Source of the DNA: Paulinella micropora
Taxonomy: Eukaryota > Cercozoa > Imbricatea > Euglyphida
DNA: 64,000 nt
NCBI GenBank assembly: GCA_009731375.1
Contig: BJOX01000311.1
Span: 207,987-271,986, forward strand
Direction of reading: 5' to 3'
Shown in pieces: positions 47,244 through 55,500 of the stretch. Position numbers and translations under genes: made by a program. The notes beneath the pieces are model-generated. The model saw only the letters and a list, made by a program, of their open reading frames with translations. It had not been told where the DNA came from and ran no database searches. How positions within the stretch are numbered: the first letter of the stretch is position 1; the number at the start of each line of letters is the position of its first letter.

Positions 47244-48068
47244 ATGGAGAAAATCAATAATGTAAAGGTGAAACCAGTCAAGCAAAACGGAGATGGCGAG
47301 AAGTCGGCAAAAGGATATAAGTTATTTGATGAACCGTATGCCAATATTTTTCTTCTCGCTCGCAAGAAGAGTGGCAAGACGACCGCACTGTTTGAAATCC
47401 TGAAACGAACGACTGACAGAAAAACAAGGATTGTTATTATAGCAAGCACTATACACAAAGACCACATATACAAAGAAATGGTTAAACACTTCAAGAAGAA
47501 GGGAAACCCGATGGCTCTATACACATATTTGAAAACGGACTGATACAGTGTCATAGACTATGAGTTAGACAAGCTCAACAAGCCAGACGAAGAGCAAGAA
47601 GAAGGCGAGGTTGTGCGGGACGAGAAAGAAGAACCGAAGCCGAAGTTTCTTTATTTTGGTAAAGAAGAAAAGAAGAAACAGGAGGGAGGCGAAAAACCAC
47701 CGAGACCGAGCAAATACATTACACCAGAAGTCGTGTTCGTGCTAGACGATTTAGGTAGTGGTTTAAGGGATAAGTCTGTGAGCGACCTACTTAAAAAAAA
47801 TAGACACTACAAGTCAAAGGTGATTATGAGTTCGCAATACCTTAACGACCTACGGCCTGAGGCGATTAAACAGCTAGACTACCTTCTTATTTTTCCTGGT
47901 CAGTCTCAGGATAAAATTGAACTCGTGTATAAACATTTGGACCTCGGTTATGATTTAGACTACTTTATTGAAAAATATCACGAGGCGACCAAGGAACGGT
48001 TTAACTTTTTGTATGTTGATGCGGTATCTGATGAATTACGAAAGAACTTCAATATTCGCTTAAAGTAA
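47244..48068 (+). pseudogene. packaging ATPase (A32/FtsK-HerA type), one in-frame stop
   Basis: Pumps viral DNA into preformed capsids. Walker A is ARKKSGKTT (residues 39-47), Walker B is VVFVLDDLGSG (about residue 165-175), and a sensor-like KVIMSSQYLNDL follows, as in A32-type ATPases of double-jelly-roll viruses. A TGA at 47541-47543 interrupts the frame between Walker A and B; the same frame continues to TAA 48066-48068. A charged insert (EEQEEGE...KKKQEGGEK) lies after the stop. With the TGA read as a stop, the 99-residue product cannot be active. Located between two small virion-like genes, as in many Polintons. Confidence 0.85.
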
Positions 48069-48104
48069 TTTTATTATTATTTATTTTTTATATACATTAT
48101 ATAC

Positions 48105-48440
48105 ATGCCAACATCACCAGTGATTATCAGTAATCCATCAGGTTACAACATCAGCTACAATCCTTCAATGCCACAGAAAGGGCGAGCCCTTTCAAACCCA
48201 AATTTAGCAGGAGGACGAAAGAAGAAGGGAAAAAAGAAACAAACAGGGGGCAAAGTTAATTGGGCCAAGGTCGGAAAAGCGATAGTGGATGCTAATAGGT
48301 TTATCAAGAAGAACCAATTGATTTCAATAGGTGCTACCTTTCTCAGTGATGTCGGAGTGCCTTATGCGGACCGTGTAGCGAAGGCAGCAATGAAGCAAGG
48401 ATACGGCAAGCAACGAGGAGGAGCGGTCAAGTTTCGGTAG
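48105..48440 (+). CDS. small basic GG-rich virion-type protein
   Basis: 111 codons, strongly basic in the middle (GGRKKKGKKKQTGGK), followed by an amphipathic-looking helix (NWAKVGKAIVDANRFIKKNQ) and a GYGKQRGGA tail. The Gly-Gly sites (AGG, TGG, RGG) are the kind adenain-type proteases cut. Small basic proteins with such sites are common core or membrane-active virion proteins in adenovirus-like systems; I infer a similar role. TTATATACATG places a TATA-like stretch right at the start. Ends at TAG, which is the first base pair of a hairpin. Confidence 0.6.
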   Translation: MPTSPVIISNPSGYNISYNPSMPQKGRALSNPNLAGGRKKKGKKKQTGGKVNWAKVGKAIVDANRFIKKNQLISIGATFLSDVGVPYADRVAKAAMKQGYGKQRGGAVKFR

Positions 48441-48492
48441 AAAGGGGAAACCCCTTTCAAACCCCCGTGGGGTTGTAGGGGCTTGCCCCTAC
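48440..48492. terminator. composite GC palindrome P2 after the basic protein gene
   Basis: First hairpin GAAAGGGG-AAA-CCCCTTTC (48440-48458), then CCCCCGTGGGG, then GTAGGGGCTTGCCCCTAC (48475-48492, 8-bp perfect arms). It directly follows the stop codon. The same composite recurs inside the next gene at 48725-48780. Confidence 0.6.
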
Positions 48493-48553
48493 GAATGTAA
48501 AATCTTATATTAATTTTTTTTCTAACAATATACATATGAAAAAATTAAGAAGA

Positions 48554-48578
48554 GGAGGTGCGGAGGCGAAGTCTCTGC
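48554..48578 (+). repeat. hairpin H1 inside a reading frame
   Basis: The same 25-nt H1 sequence found before start codons (GGAGGTGCGGAGG then CGAAGTCTCTGC) lies here 18 nt after the ATG and is translated. It shows that the module can be inserted in coding sequence. Confidence 0.8.
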
Positions 48579-48724
48579 GAAAACAACGACCGCCAAGGAT
48601 ATACAGAACCAAAGATGGCCGCCCATATATTAAAGTAAAAGGCAAACGAGCATATCTCAACTTTGGCGAGAAAACGAATGACCTTTCAACACTTCAAATC
48701 GTTAAACTGTTTTTGAAATATATC

Positions 48725-48780
48725 AAAGGGGATACCCATTCCAAACCCCACAGGCGGGGTCGTAGGGGCGGAGTCCCTAC
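48725..48780. repeat. composite palindrome P2 inside a reading frame
   Basis: AAAGGGGATACCC, CCCCACAGGCGGGG and GTAGGGGCGGAGTCCCTAC follow in the same order as the composite at 48440-48492. Here the element is in frame in the 48536 gene, encoding a basic HRRGRRGG stretch. Confidence 0.7.
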
Positions 48781-49631
48781 AAAAGAGCGAATAATCAAGT
48801 CCGAATTCAATCGTCTTGAACACGAGAACCGCAACCAGATACAAAACAACCTGCTGAAAAATATGAACTAATACACGAGCAGGAAGAAAAGGAAAAGAAG
48901 TTAAGAGAACAGGCAGAAGATGAGAAGAAAAGAATGGAGAGGAAGGAGAATGCGGAAATGAAGGAAAGACAAGAAGAATAAATAAGGGAGGCGAACAGAG
49001 AGCAAAAACTTATAGAGGATGTAAAATTTGAACAATATAGAAAAAATAATTTAATGCTATTACCACCTTTCCAACCTCAATACAAGGACCACCACAAGCA
49101 CCACCACAAGCACCACAACTAGGGCCACCACAAGCACCACAACTAGGGCCACCACAAGCACCACCACAAGCACCACCACAAGCACCACCACAAGCACCAG
49201 AAGAAAAACAGATGCCATTGAAAACAAAAGAAGAGAAAAAGGCTGAGAATGAATTAAAAGAAAAATACATTGAATTAATGAAGAAAGCTGGCTTTACAAC
49301 TAAATTTATTAAAAGTTTGAGCAAAACAGAATTTATCAAACTTGGCACAGGAATAGAGAAAGCGATAGATGTCCAATCAGCAGATGAGCAGAAAGAACTG
49401 GCTGAACAATACAAAAAAGAATTAGAACAAGAAAAAAAACGAGCGGAGGCCAAAGCGAAACACTTTGAAATTAAAGATAAAATATCATACATATCCGCAG
49501 GTTTAAGAAATGATTACAAGTATCCTAAATTGGACATACCCAAAACCTTGGGCCCTGCTTTGGAAAAAGAAATGAAAGCTCGGGGCAAACCACCGCCAAA
49601 AAAAGTTTAAGGAAAACACACGACAGCTGGA

Positions 49632-50531
49632 ATGGCACAAGTTATAGTAGATGAAGGTATTGATTTAGGAATAGACCAGAATGAAATGAGAAAGAAACTC
49701 GCTGATTATTTGGGAATAAACCAAACGGGTGCTGGGGCAAAAACGATGGAGGAATTAATACACAAACTTTTAACGATAGCAACAATTAAGAAATATTTAA
49801 AGAAGGGTAAATACAGGAAAAAAATGAAGAAGAAGGATTATGTAAGTAGCTTAGTAAATGAAATGAGAAGCGACCCAAACATTAAAAATCAAGTTTCAAA
49901 TAATCTCGGTATTCAACCAACCGAGGAAGTTCCACAGCCAGCACCCGAAACCACCACCGAAACCATCGCCGACACATCACCAACCACAACACCCGACACC
50001 ACACCTGAAACCAACACCGAAATTGTGGGAGGAGGCCCCTACCGAGGATTAATGACGGACGAAATAGACAACATTATGAAAAAGCACGAATGGTATATCG
50101 GCACGGTAGCCAGCGATGAAATAAACAAGCTGAAACCAGAAAAAAGAAAGAAGTATGGTTTTTTTATGAATTTAGATAAGTCTAGCCAACCAGGCTCACA
50201 TTGGATTGCTGTTTGGGTTGACCTAATTAAAGACGACTCTATTGAAATCTACGACCCGCTCGCACTGTATAATCCGACAGACCTATTTCTACACCAAATG
50301 AAACAGCTTATTGACAAGAGTAAGCCGAACACATATCTGCTTATGAAGGTTAATCAGGTTAAAAACCAAAGCGACACAACAGATACCTGCGGGTGGCATA
50401 GTATTAGGTTTTTGTTAGAGCGGGCGAAAGGTAATCGCTTTAAATTCGCCAGCGGATGGACTGACTTAAAAGAAAAAGAAGCGGAGGAGTTGAAAAGACA
50501 GAACAGCTACGGCTTTGACACTTTCATTTAG
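49632..50531 (+). CDS. adenain-like cysteine protease (maturation protease)
   Basis: Cuts virion precursors during particle maturation. The catalytic set of the adenovirus protease/Ulp1 fold is visible: His190 in GSHWIAVWVD, Asp208 in EIYDPLA, Gln246 as probable oxyanion residue, and Cys253 in DTCGWHSIRFL. The first 130 residues hold a helical domain (MRKKLADYLGINQTG) and a Thr/Pro-rich linker; the catalytic domain starts after VGGG, itself a plausible self-cleavage site. The frame is intact over 299 codons. It lies 21 nt after the frameshifted gene and just upstream of the penton gene. Confidence 0.85.
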   Translation: MAQVIVDEGIDLGIDQNEMRKKLADYLGINQTGAGAKTMEELIHKLLTIATIKKYLKKGKYRKKMKKKDYVSSLVNEMRSDPNIKNQVSNNLGIQPTEEVPQPAPETTTETIADTSPTTTPDTTPETNTEIVGGGPYRGLMTDEIDNIMKKHEWYIGTVASDEINKLKPEKRKKYGFFMNLDKSSQPGSHWIAVWVDLIKDDSIEIYDPLALYNPTDLFLHQMKQLIDKSKPNTYLLMKVNQVKNQSDTTDTCGWHSIRFLLERAKGNRFKFASGWTDLKEKEAEELKRQNSYGFDTFI

Positions 50532-50565
50532 AGATGTAAAACAAAAATATATTTTCCTATATATA

Positions 50566-50622
50566 GAAACGTTTGAAAAAGTTTCACAAAACCCGTGGAG
50601 GTACGGAGGCGAAGTCTCCGCA
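50566..50622 (+). promoter_or_regulatory. dyad plus start-codon hairpin H1 (site 3, penton)
   Basis: GAAACGTTTGAAAAAGTTTC (50566-50585), CACAAAACCC, then H1 GGAGGTACGGAGG/CGAAGTCTCCGC (50597-50621). ATG at 50623. Preceded by TTTTCCTATATATA. Confidence 0.75.
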
Positions 50623-51438
50623 ATGGATTATAGAGGAGGGCGAAGTAGCAACATTTACTATGTCAACAGCAAAAATAGGATAAACGGCACGGACAGTGAT
50701 TTCACTCACTCTATTGATATGAAATCGCTAGATAATCCAACACACTGTAAAATATTTCATAGCTATGTGCCTAAATCGTATTACTCTGTGGCAAGTCCTT
50801 ACAATACTTTTATTCTGAGCGAGAATGGTAACGAGGCACTCATTACGATACCCGAAGGCAACTACACAATGAACAACTTAAAAAATAAGCTGGCCGAGGT
50901 GCTAACCGCAGAAAGCCCCAACGACTACACATACACAATAACAAGCAACAATACGAATACTGACCCAGAAGATGGCAAGCTAACATTCACCGTAGCGAAC
51001 AATCCCATTAACATTCAACCGCGGTTTGTATTTGATGACGAAACTCGTATTCACGAAATTATGGGTTTTGAGCGGTCCTCTACTTACTTCTTCGCTAATA
51101 ATACACTGAGGTCGCCAAATGTCATAATATTGACTGGCGAAAAAACATTATATTTACAGTCAGACTTAGTCGGCGAAGGCGATAACCACGTGCTCCAAGA
51201 AATATACACGGCGAATGAAATCCCGTTTGGCTCTGTTATCTACGACGGCTCTGGTAGTGAATACGGAAAACGGCTATCTACGAGTTCAAGCAATGTGTAT
51301 CGGTTTTACTTGACTGACGAAAACGACCAGCCAGTTAATCTCAACGGGTTAGGCATTGTTATGACATTGTTGATTTACCGCGAGACGAATTATTTTAATT
51401 TATTTACATCATTTTTTAATCTGCTTAAATCAAGGTAA
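50623..51438 (+). CDS. penton (minor capsid) protein
   Basis: Forms the vertices of the icosahedral capsid in Polinton-type viruses. Start chosen at ATG after hairpin H1, giving 271 residues; the longer frame from 50515 overlaps the protease end. Features typical of the family: NIYYVNSKNRINGTDSDFTH at the start, ALITIPEGNYTMNNLKNKLAE in the middle, an IMGFERSS turn, and the C-terminal DENDQPVNLNGLGIVMTLLI. Intact. The last residues (NYFNLFTSFFNLLKSR) are hydrophobic. It precedes the MCP gene, the usual arrangement in these viruses. Confidence 0.8.
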   Translation: MDYRGGRSSNIYYVNSKNRINGTDSDFTHSIDMKSLDNPTHCKIFHSYVPKSYYSVASPYNTFILSENGNEALITIPEGNYTMNNLKNKLAEVLTAESPNDYTYTITSNNTNTDPEDGKLTFTVANNPINIQPRFVFDDETRIHEIMGFERSSTYFFANNTLRSPNVIILTGEKTLYLQSDLVGEGDNHVLQEIYTANEIPFGSVIYDGSGSEYGKRLSTSSSNVYRFYLTDENDQPVNLNGLGIVMTLLIYRETNYFNLFTSFFNLLKSR

Positions 51439-51501
51439 TCAATTGATTTATTTTTTTCTCATATTAAAATATATAGGACAACCAAAAACTGAAAAAACGA
51501 A

Positions 51502-52977
51502 ATGCCAACACAACACGGAGGCGAACTAGATTTCAGCAAGACTGACTACATCAGTGCTTCTTATCGTTTGAATAAGCTTGCCCCTCGTGAGGGTTCTGGA
51601 ACATTTGAAGTTACCACTGCTGGTGGGCAAGAACGAAGCTTTGACCTTATCAGTCGTCCGTTCAATCTCGCACGCTCTTATTTGAGTTTTACTTATACTA
51701 TGAGAGCTGGTGGTGCCGACACTTATTCTAGAATTTTTATGGACTGCCTTTCACAAATTAGCCAGATACAACTTCAAACTAGAAGTGGAGTCTACCTATG
51801 CGACGTTAACAATCTCAGAACGGTAACTAAGATGCTGTGGAAACCAGAAATGAGTCTTCGAGATTTCTTAGACCTTCCTAATAATGATAACATTATTGGA
51901 TATGGATGTATGCTTCAAAAGTGTAATGCTAATGGAAAGATTGATATCAGTGCTGTTGAAGCTTCTAGAACCAACTTTCGCGCTATGACTGATGCTGGTA
52001 ACAATGTCGCCGTCCGAACTCTTGCTATGTTTGCCGAACCACCGATTTCTGCTCGTCGTCACAATGATGCTGCTTTGACTACTGGTGTTGGAGCTTTATC
52101 GGCCGTAAATGTTAATTACAATGAGGCGAAGTATCTTGTTGGAAGTGGAGTGAATGCTGCTTTGATTATTAATGTTAAAATTCCTTTGGGTATGATTCTC
52201 AATACTATTTTCGCACTTGATAAGACTATTATGTTTCCAGAGATTTTGACTATGCGAATTGTGTGGAGTGCCACTGACAGAACTGGCTATACTGTGACGA
52301 ATGGTGCCGATACTTGTGTTAGCACTGCGAATGTTGGTAGTGCCGCTATGACTGTAAGTGCTGATGTCTCTAATCTTGCCTTGTTTCTTGCTGTTGAAAC
52401 GAACCCCGATGTCATTCAATCAATCCAACAGAAGATTGCCAGCCCCGAAGGTATGAGCTTCAATATTGATTATCCCTATGTTTATAAGAATACTACGCCC
52501 GCAAGCACGACCCAAAACATTATTATGCGATTTGACCGCGGGCACGGTCGCCGTTTGAAGAAGATTTATCACTCTGTTTTTAACAATGAAGAAAAAAAGA
52601 ACACAGCTTATGACCACGATAACCGTGCCGCCGCTAAGGTTGTCAATTTTTACACTACTCTGGATGGTGCCCGCCAGCAAGATTTCAACATTGATGCTGC
52701 GAGCGAAGAAGACTATATGTATCTGAAACCAAAGATTGAGGGTTCGGCCTTGATGAATAACGATGTGTATAAATACAACTGGTTCTGGGTTGATACTTGG
52801 GATAATACCCGTCCTCTATGGAGCAAGGACCAGAATGAAATCAGTGGTTTAAGCCTTGATACTGAGCGACGATGGGAGTTTATTGCTACCACCGCGAATG
52901 CCGCCTTCAGCCATTACACCGTGGCAATCACTCAGCGAGAGGTTCAGGTTAAGGCGAATATGATTACGATTTCGTAA
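51502..52977 (+). CDS. major capsid protein (double jelly-roll, inferred)
   Basis: The main capsid building block. 491 residues, no start-site hairpin but an A/T-rich leader (TATTAAAATATATAGG). Position directly after the penton, size, and beta-rich composition fit a polinton-like MCP. Blocks: TDYISASYRLNKLAPREG, FEVTTAGGQERSFDLISRPF, MLWKPEMSLRDFLDLP, a central loop region, and MRFDRGHGRRLKKIYHSVFN before a C-terminal DVYKYNWFWVDTWDN. The frame is fully intact, and codon use differs from nearby genes (many GCT, ACT, ATT third-T codons), suggesting high expression or a separate history. I cannot run a fold search; jelly-roll assignment is inference. Confidence 0.75.
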   Translation: MPTQHGGELDFSKTDYISASYRLNKLAPREGSGTFEVTTAGGQERSFDLISRPFNLARSYLSFTYTMRAGGADTYSRIFMDCLSQISQIQLQTRSGVYLCDVNNLRTVTKMLWKPEMSLRDFLDLPNNDNIIGYGCMLQKCNANGKIDISAVEASRTNFRAMTDAGNNVAVRTLAMFAEPPISARRHNDAALTTGVGALSAVNVNYNEAKYLVGSGVNAALIINVKIPLGMILNTIFALDKTIMFPEILTMRIVWSATDRTGYTVTNGADTCVSTANVGSAAMTVSADVSNLALFLAVETNPDVIQSIQQKIASPEGMSFNIDYPYVYKNTTPASTTQNIIMRFDRGHGRRLKKIYHSVFNNEEKKNTAYDHDNRAAAKVVNFYTTLDGARQQDFNIDAASEEDYMYLKPKIEGSALMNNDVYKYNWFWVDTWDNTRPLWSKDQNEISGLSLDTERRWEFIATTANAAFSHYTVAITQREVQVKANMITIS

Positions 52978-53075
52978 GTGCTTTTTTTCAAAAACCACTT
53001 ACAATCTCAAAAATTAATTAAAAAATTTAGATTTATTTTTTTCATAATATAAAACCTACGGTCGTAGACAGTATA

Positions 53076-53110
53076 AGAAACTTGGAGGTGCGGAGGCGAA
53101 GTCTCTGCTA
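53076..53110 (+). promoter_or_regulatory. start-codon hairpin H1 (site 4, spike)
   Basis: GGAGGTGCGGAGG then CGAAGTCTCTGC at 53084-53108, ATG at 53111. A half dyad GAAACT (53077-53082) stands just before. Confidence 0.75.
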
Positions 53111-54361
53111 ATGACCACTCACCAGCGAAATTTAGTCGCCCAAAACCCTGACGGCGACTTCGTAAATGTCAAGGTCGGATACGATGGTAATGTTGAAACC
53201 AATAGCATGAAAACAGCTTTCGGCGAAGCATTGGTCGGTCAATTAACACCAGTTGTTCAGGAGATTTTTCCATACACTATCAATACACGAATATGGACAT
53301 TAACTCAAACTAGTGCGACAGTTTCATTTAATGCGAATATGGCTGAATTGAAAACGCAAGCAAACAATACTGCCGATGCCATTTTGTTAAGTAAAAAAAG
53401 AATTAAATACAGAACTGGTATGGGAGTTTTAGCCCGCTTCACTGCTTTATGGACTACTGATGAAACGAAAGACTACTATTCGTTTATCGGGTTAGGAGAT
53501 AGCGGATTGAATGATGGTTTCTATTTCTACAAAGACAAAAACACCGGTATGAATATTATTCATTGTAAAGGAGGAGTTGGCACTACTATCGCACAAGCGA
53601 ACTGGGATGACCCTTGTAATGGAACCAAAGATATGCCTGCCATTGATTGGACCAAAGGTAATGTATTCCAGATTAAATTTCAATATTTAGGTTTTGGTGC
53701 TATAAGGTTCTACATTGAAAATCCTGCGACTGGCGAATTCCAGCTAGTCCATATGATTAAATATGCGAATGCTAATACAGGTGTGAGCTTACGAAATACA
53801 TCGCTTCCATTTGTCGCACGAATATTTAACAATGGTATTGGAACTGGGGTTCAATCGTTAAAGACTGCGAGTGTTAGTATGTTTATTGAAGGGACCAACA
53901 ATATAAATGCGAGTATAACGAACGAAGTTGAAGGAACCAAGGCGGCGACTGCCACAGAAGGCCCTGTATTCAGTATTAGGAATAAAGCAGTGTTTGATAG
54001 TGCTGGTGCTAACATAACAAACTATTCAACCGTGTATCCTACATTGATAAGCATTACGAACGAGGATAGCAAAACAATTATCGCAAAATTAGTATTAAAT
54101 GGAACATTAACAGGAGCGGGTTTTGCTGATGTTGATACCAAGTATTCTATTGTAGATACAGACTCAAAAGCATCCGCCATCGCTGGGGGAACTACCCTTC
54201 TCAAGCTTTATATTACTAGCGGGTCAAGCCAAATACTCAACCTTAGAAATTATGATATATATCTATCGCCGAGTGATATTCTAACATTTACACAAAAAAC
54301 ACTTTCTGGAGCTGGTGGCGGAAATGTTAATGTTATAGTTAATTTTATTGAAGATCAATAA
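53111..54361 (+). CDS. spike/fibre-head-like protein (416 aa)
   Basis: Probably a virion surface protein that meets the host cell. The N-terminal third shows the pattern of a lectin-like head family seen in giant-virus and phage proteins: SKKRIKYRTGMGVLARFTALW, then GLGDSGLNDGFYFYKD, then MNIIHCKGG. A beta-rich middle (NVFQIKFQYLGFGAIRFYIE) and a Ser/Thr/Gly-rich C-terminal domain follow. The frame is intact and begins right after hairpin H1. I place it by pattern, not by search; a second receptor-binding protein beside the S74 fibre is the simplest reading. Confidence 0.6.
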   Translation: MTTHQRNLVAQNPDGDFVNVKVGYDGNVETNSMKTAFGEALVGQLTPVVQEIFPYTINTRIWTLTQTSATVSFNANMAELKTQANNTADAILLSKKRIKYRTGMGVLARFTALWTTDETKDYYSFIGLGDSGLNDGFYFYKDKNTGMNIIHCKGGVGTTIAQANWDDPCNGTKDMPAIDWTKGNVFQIKFQYLGFGAIRFYIENPATGEFQLVHMIKYANANTGVSLRNTSLPFVARIFNNGIGTGVQSLKTASVSMFIEGTNNINASITNEVEGTKAATATEGPVFSIRNKAVFDSAGANITNYSTVYPTLISITNEDSKTIIAKLVLNGTLTGAGFADVDTKYSIVDTDSKASAIAGGTTLLKLYITSGSSQILNLRNYDIYLSPSDILTFTQKTLSGAGGGNVNVIVNFIEDQ

Positions 54362-54384
54362 AGCAAAAAAAAAATACAAATACT

Positions 54385-54660
54385 TTACAAATACTTTTTC
54401 AATTCTTCCTTATTTCGGCACCACGGCTGACGGACTAACCATTCAATATATGGTTTGTCAATCTTTGCTATGTCTTCTATTTTTTTGCCCTTGTATTTCC
54501 CGAAATGAAATGTGTCTTTTGGTTGAGATGCTTTTCTCTCTTCAATAGCTTGAATTTCTTCGTGGATTACCTTTTGAACATCTGCTAGAAAAAACGATTT
54601 ATTTTTGTTTTCGATTGAGAGTTGTTCAAACTTCTCGCACAGTCTTGTGAGGGTGGTCAT
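54385..54660 (-). CDS. ExoX C-terminal-like domain protein (91 aa)
   Basis: The C-terminal half carries FHFGKYKGKKIEDIAKIDKP then YIEWLVRQPW, the pattern of the small domain found at the C-terminus of exodeoxyribonuclease X-like proteins and as stand-alone viral proteins. The N-terminal half is helical (EIQAIEERKASQ). No nuclease domain is attached. It runs opposite to its neighbours, ending 23 nt from the spike stop. A DNA-binding helper in replication or repair is plausible. Confidence 0.65.
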   Translation of the reverse strand: MTTLTRLCEKFEQLSIENKNKSFFLADVQKVIHEEIQAIEERKASQPKDTFHFGKYKGKKIEDIAKIDKPYIEWLVRQPWCRNKEELKKYL

Positions 54661-54717
54661 AGTAGGGCGGTATATATAGGGTAATATAAAAAAAGAAAAA
54701 ATAAATAATTAATATAT

Positions 54718-54773
54718 GAACCTTTTGAAAAAGCTTCACCAAAACCGGATGTGCGGAGGCGAAGTCTCCGCGA
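54718..54773 (+). promoter_or_regulatory. dyad plus start-codon hairpin H1 (site 5, lipase)
   Basis: GAACCTTTTGAAAAAGCTTC (54718-54737; one mismatch in the arms), CACCAAAACC, then H1 at 54747-54771 (GGATGTGCGGAGG/CGAAGTCTCCGC). ATG 54774. Confidence 0.75.
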
Positions 54774-55490
54774 ATGTCCGAATGGATAAAGTTCGTTAAG
54801 GCTTACTCTGCTAAGCATAACATAACCTATGGCGAAGCATTGAAAAAAGCTGGTAAAGAATACAGGAAGCAGAAGGGAGGCAGTGCTGAGTTATCTGAGG
54901 ATGTCTATTTGTCGCAGTCAGAACGAAAGGGTGCTGACGGATGGAAACCAGTCGCAAGCAAAGAAAAATCAACAGTGTATGAAAAAGATGGTAAAGCGAT
55001 TGTAGCATTTAGAGGCTCCGCGGATAAGCGGGACCTGCTAACCGATGTCGCATTGGTAAAGGGAGTATTAAAAAGAACACCGAGATATAAAGAAGAGCAG
55101 AAGCTGGTTAATGAAGTCATAAAGAAATATGGTAAGGATAATGTAGAGCTGACTGGTCATAGCCTTGGAGGAACGATAGCAAAAGATTTAAGCCGACAGA
55201 CTGGGGTGAAGGCTACAACATACAATAAAGGCAGTAGCACGAAAGACCTAATTGAAGGAGTGATTGACCGAGCGGTTGTGAAAATTAATCCAAAAGGTAA
55301 AAGGGCAAAGACCGCGAAGCTAACGACGAACTACCGAACCGCATTTGACCCAGTATCATTGCTGGGAGCGACTGCGGTAAATACTAAGTTAGTGAAACCA
55401 AAAAAAGGAATTCATACAATAAGAAGCTTTAGTAAGGGCAAGCCCTTACAATCCCAAAAAAAAGGTAAAGGTAAAAAAATATATCTATAA
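54774..55490 (+). CDS. class-3 lipase (alpha/beta hydrolase)
   Basis: Hydrolyses acyl esters, perhaps host membrane lipids during entry or exit. VAFRGSADKRDLLTDV forms the oxyanion strand, and ELTGHSLGGTIAKDL holds the nucleophile Ser130. Asp in YRTAFDPVSL and His in GIHTIRSF complete the triad. The first 37 residues (SEWIKFVKAYSAKHNITYGE then a KGG end) form a separate basic module that might be cut after GG. The basic C-terminus includes codons from a P2-type palindrome (55432-55449). Intact, 238 residues. Confidence 0.85.
   Translation: MSEWIKFVKAYSAKHNITYGEALKKAGKEYRKQKGGSAELSEDVYLSQSERKGADGWKPVASKEKSTVYEKDGKAIVAFRGSADKRDLLTDVALVKGVLKRTPRYKEEQKLVNEVIKKYGKDNVELTGHSLGGTIAKDLSRQTGVKATTYNKGSSTKDLIEGVIDRAVVKINPKGKRAKTAKLTTNYRTAFDPVSLLGATAVNTKLVKPKKGIHTIRSFSKGKPLQSQKKGKGKKIYL
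55432..55449. repeat. palindrome P2 copy inside the lipase C-terminus
   Basis: GTAAGGGCAAGCCCTTAC, perfect 8-bp arms, followed by AATCCC, the reverse-oriented form of the P2 unit GGGGTTGTAGGGGC. Translated as GKPLQ within the basic tail. Confidence 0.65.
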
Positions 55491-55500
55491 ATTTTTTCAT

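Larger units (their letters stand above)
48536..49610 (+). pseudogene. Lys/Glu- and PQAP-rich protein, frameshifted
   Basis: Three frames make up one former gene: 48536-48871 (basic, KDGRPYIKVKGKRAYLNFGEK), then a Lys/Glu-rich helix in another frame (about 48846-49100, with TAA at 48979-48981), then PQAP/LGP repeats coded by CACCACAAG units (49080-49201) leading into 49212-49610 (helical, ending PPPKKV). The N-terminus contains hairpin H1 as codons GGAEAKSLR, and 48725-48780 contains palindrome P2 as codons. I do not recognise the family. It lies before the protease and may be a virion protein. ATATACATATG precedes the start. Confidence 0.6.
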
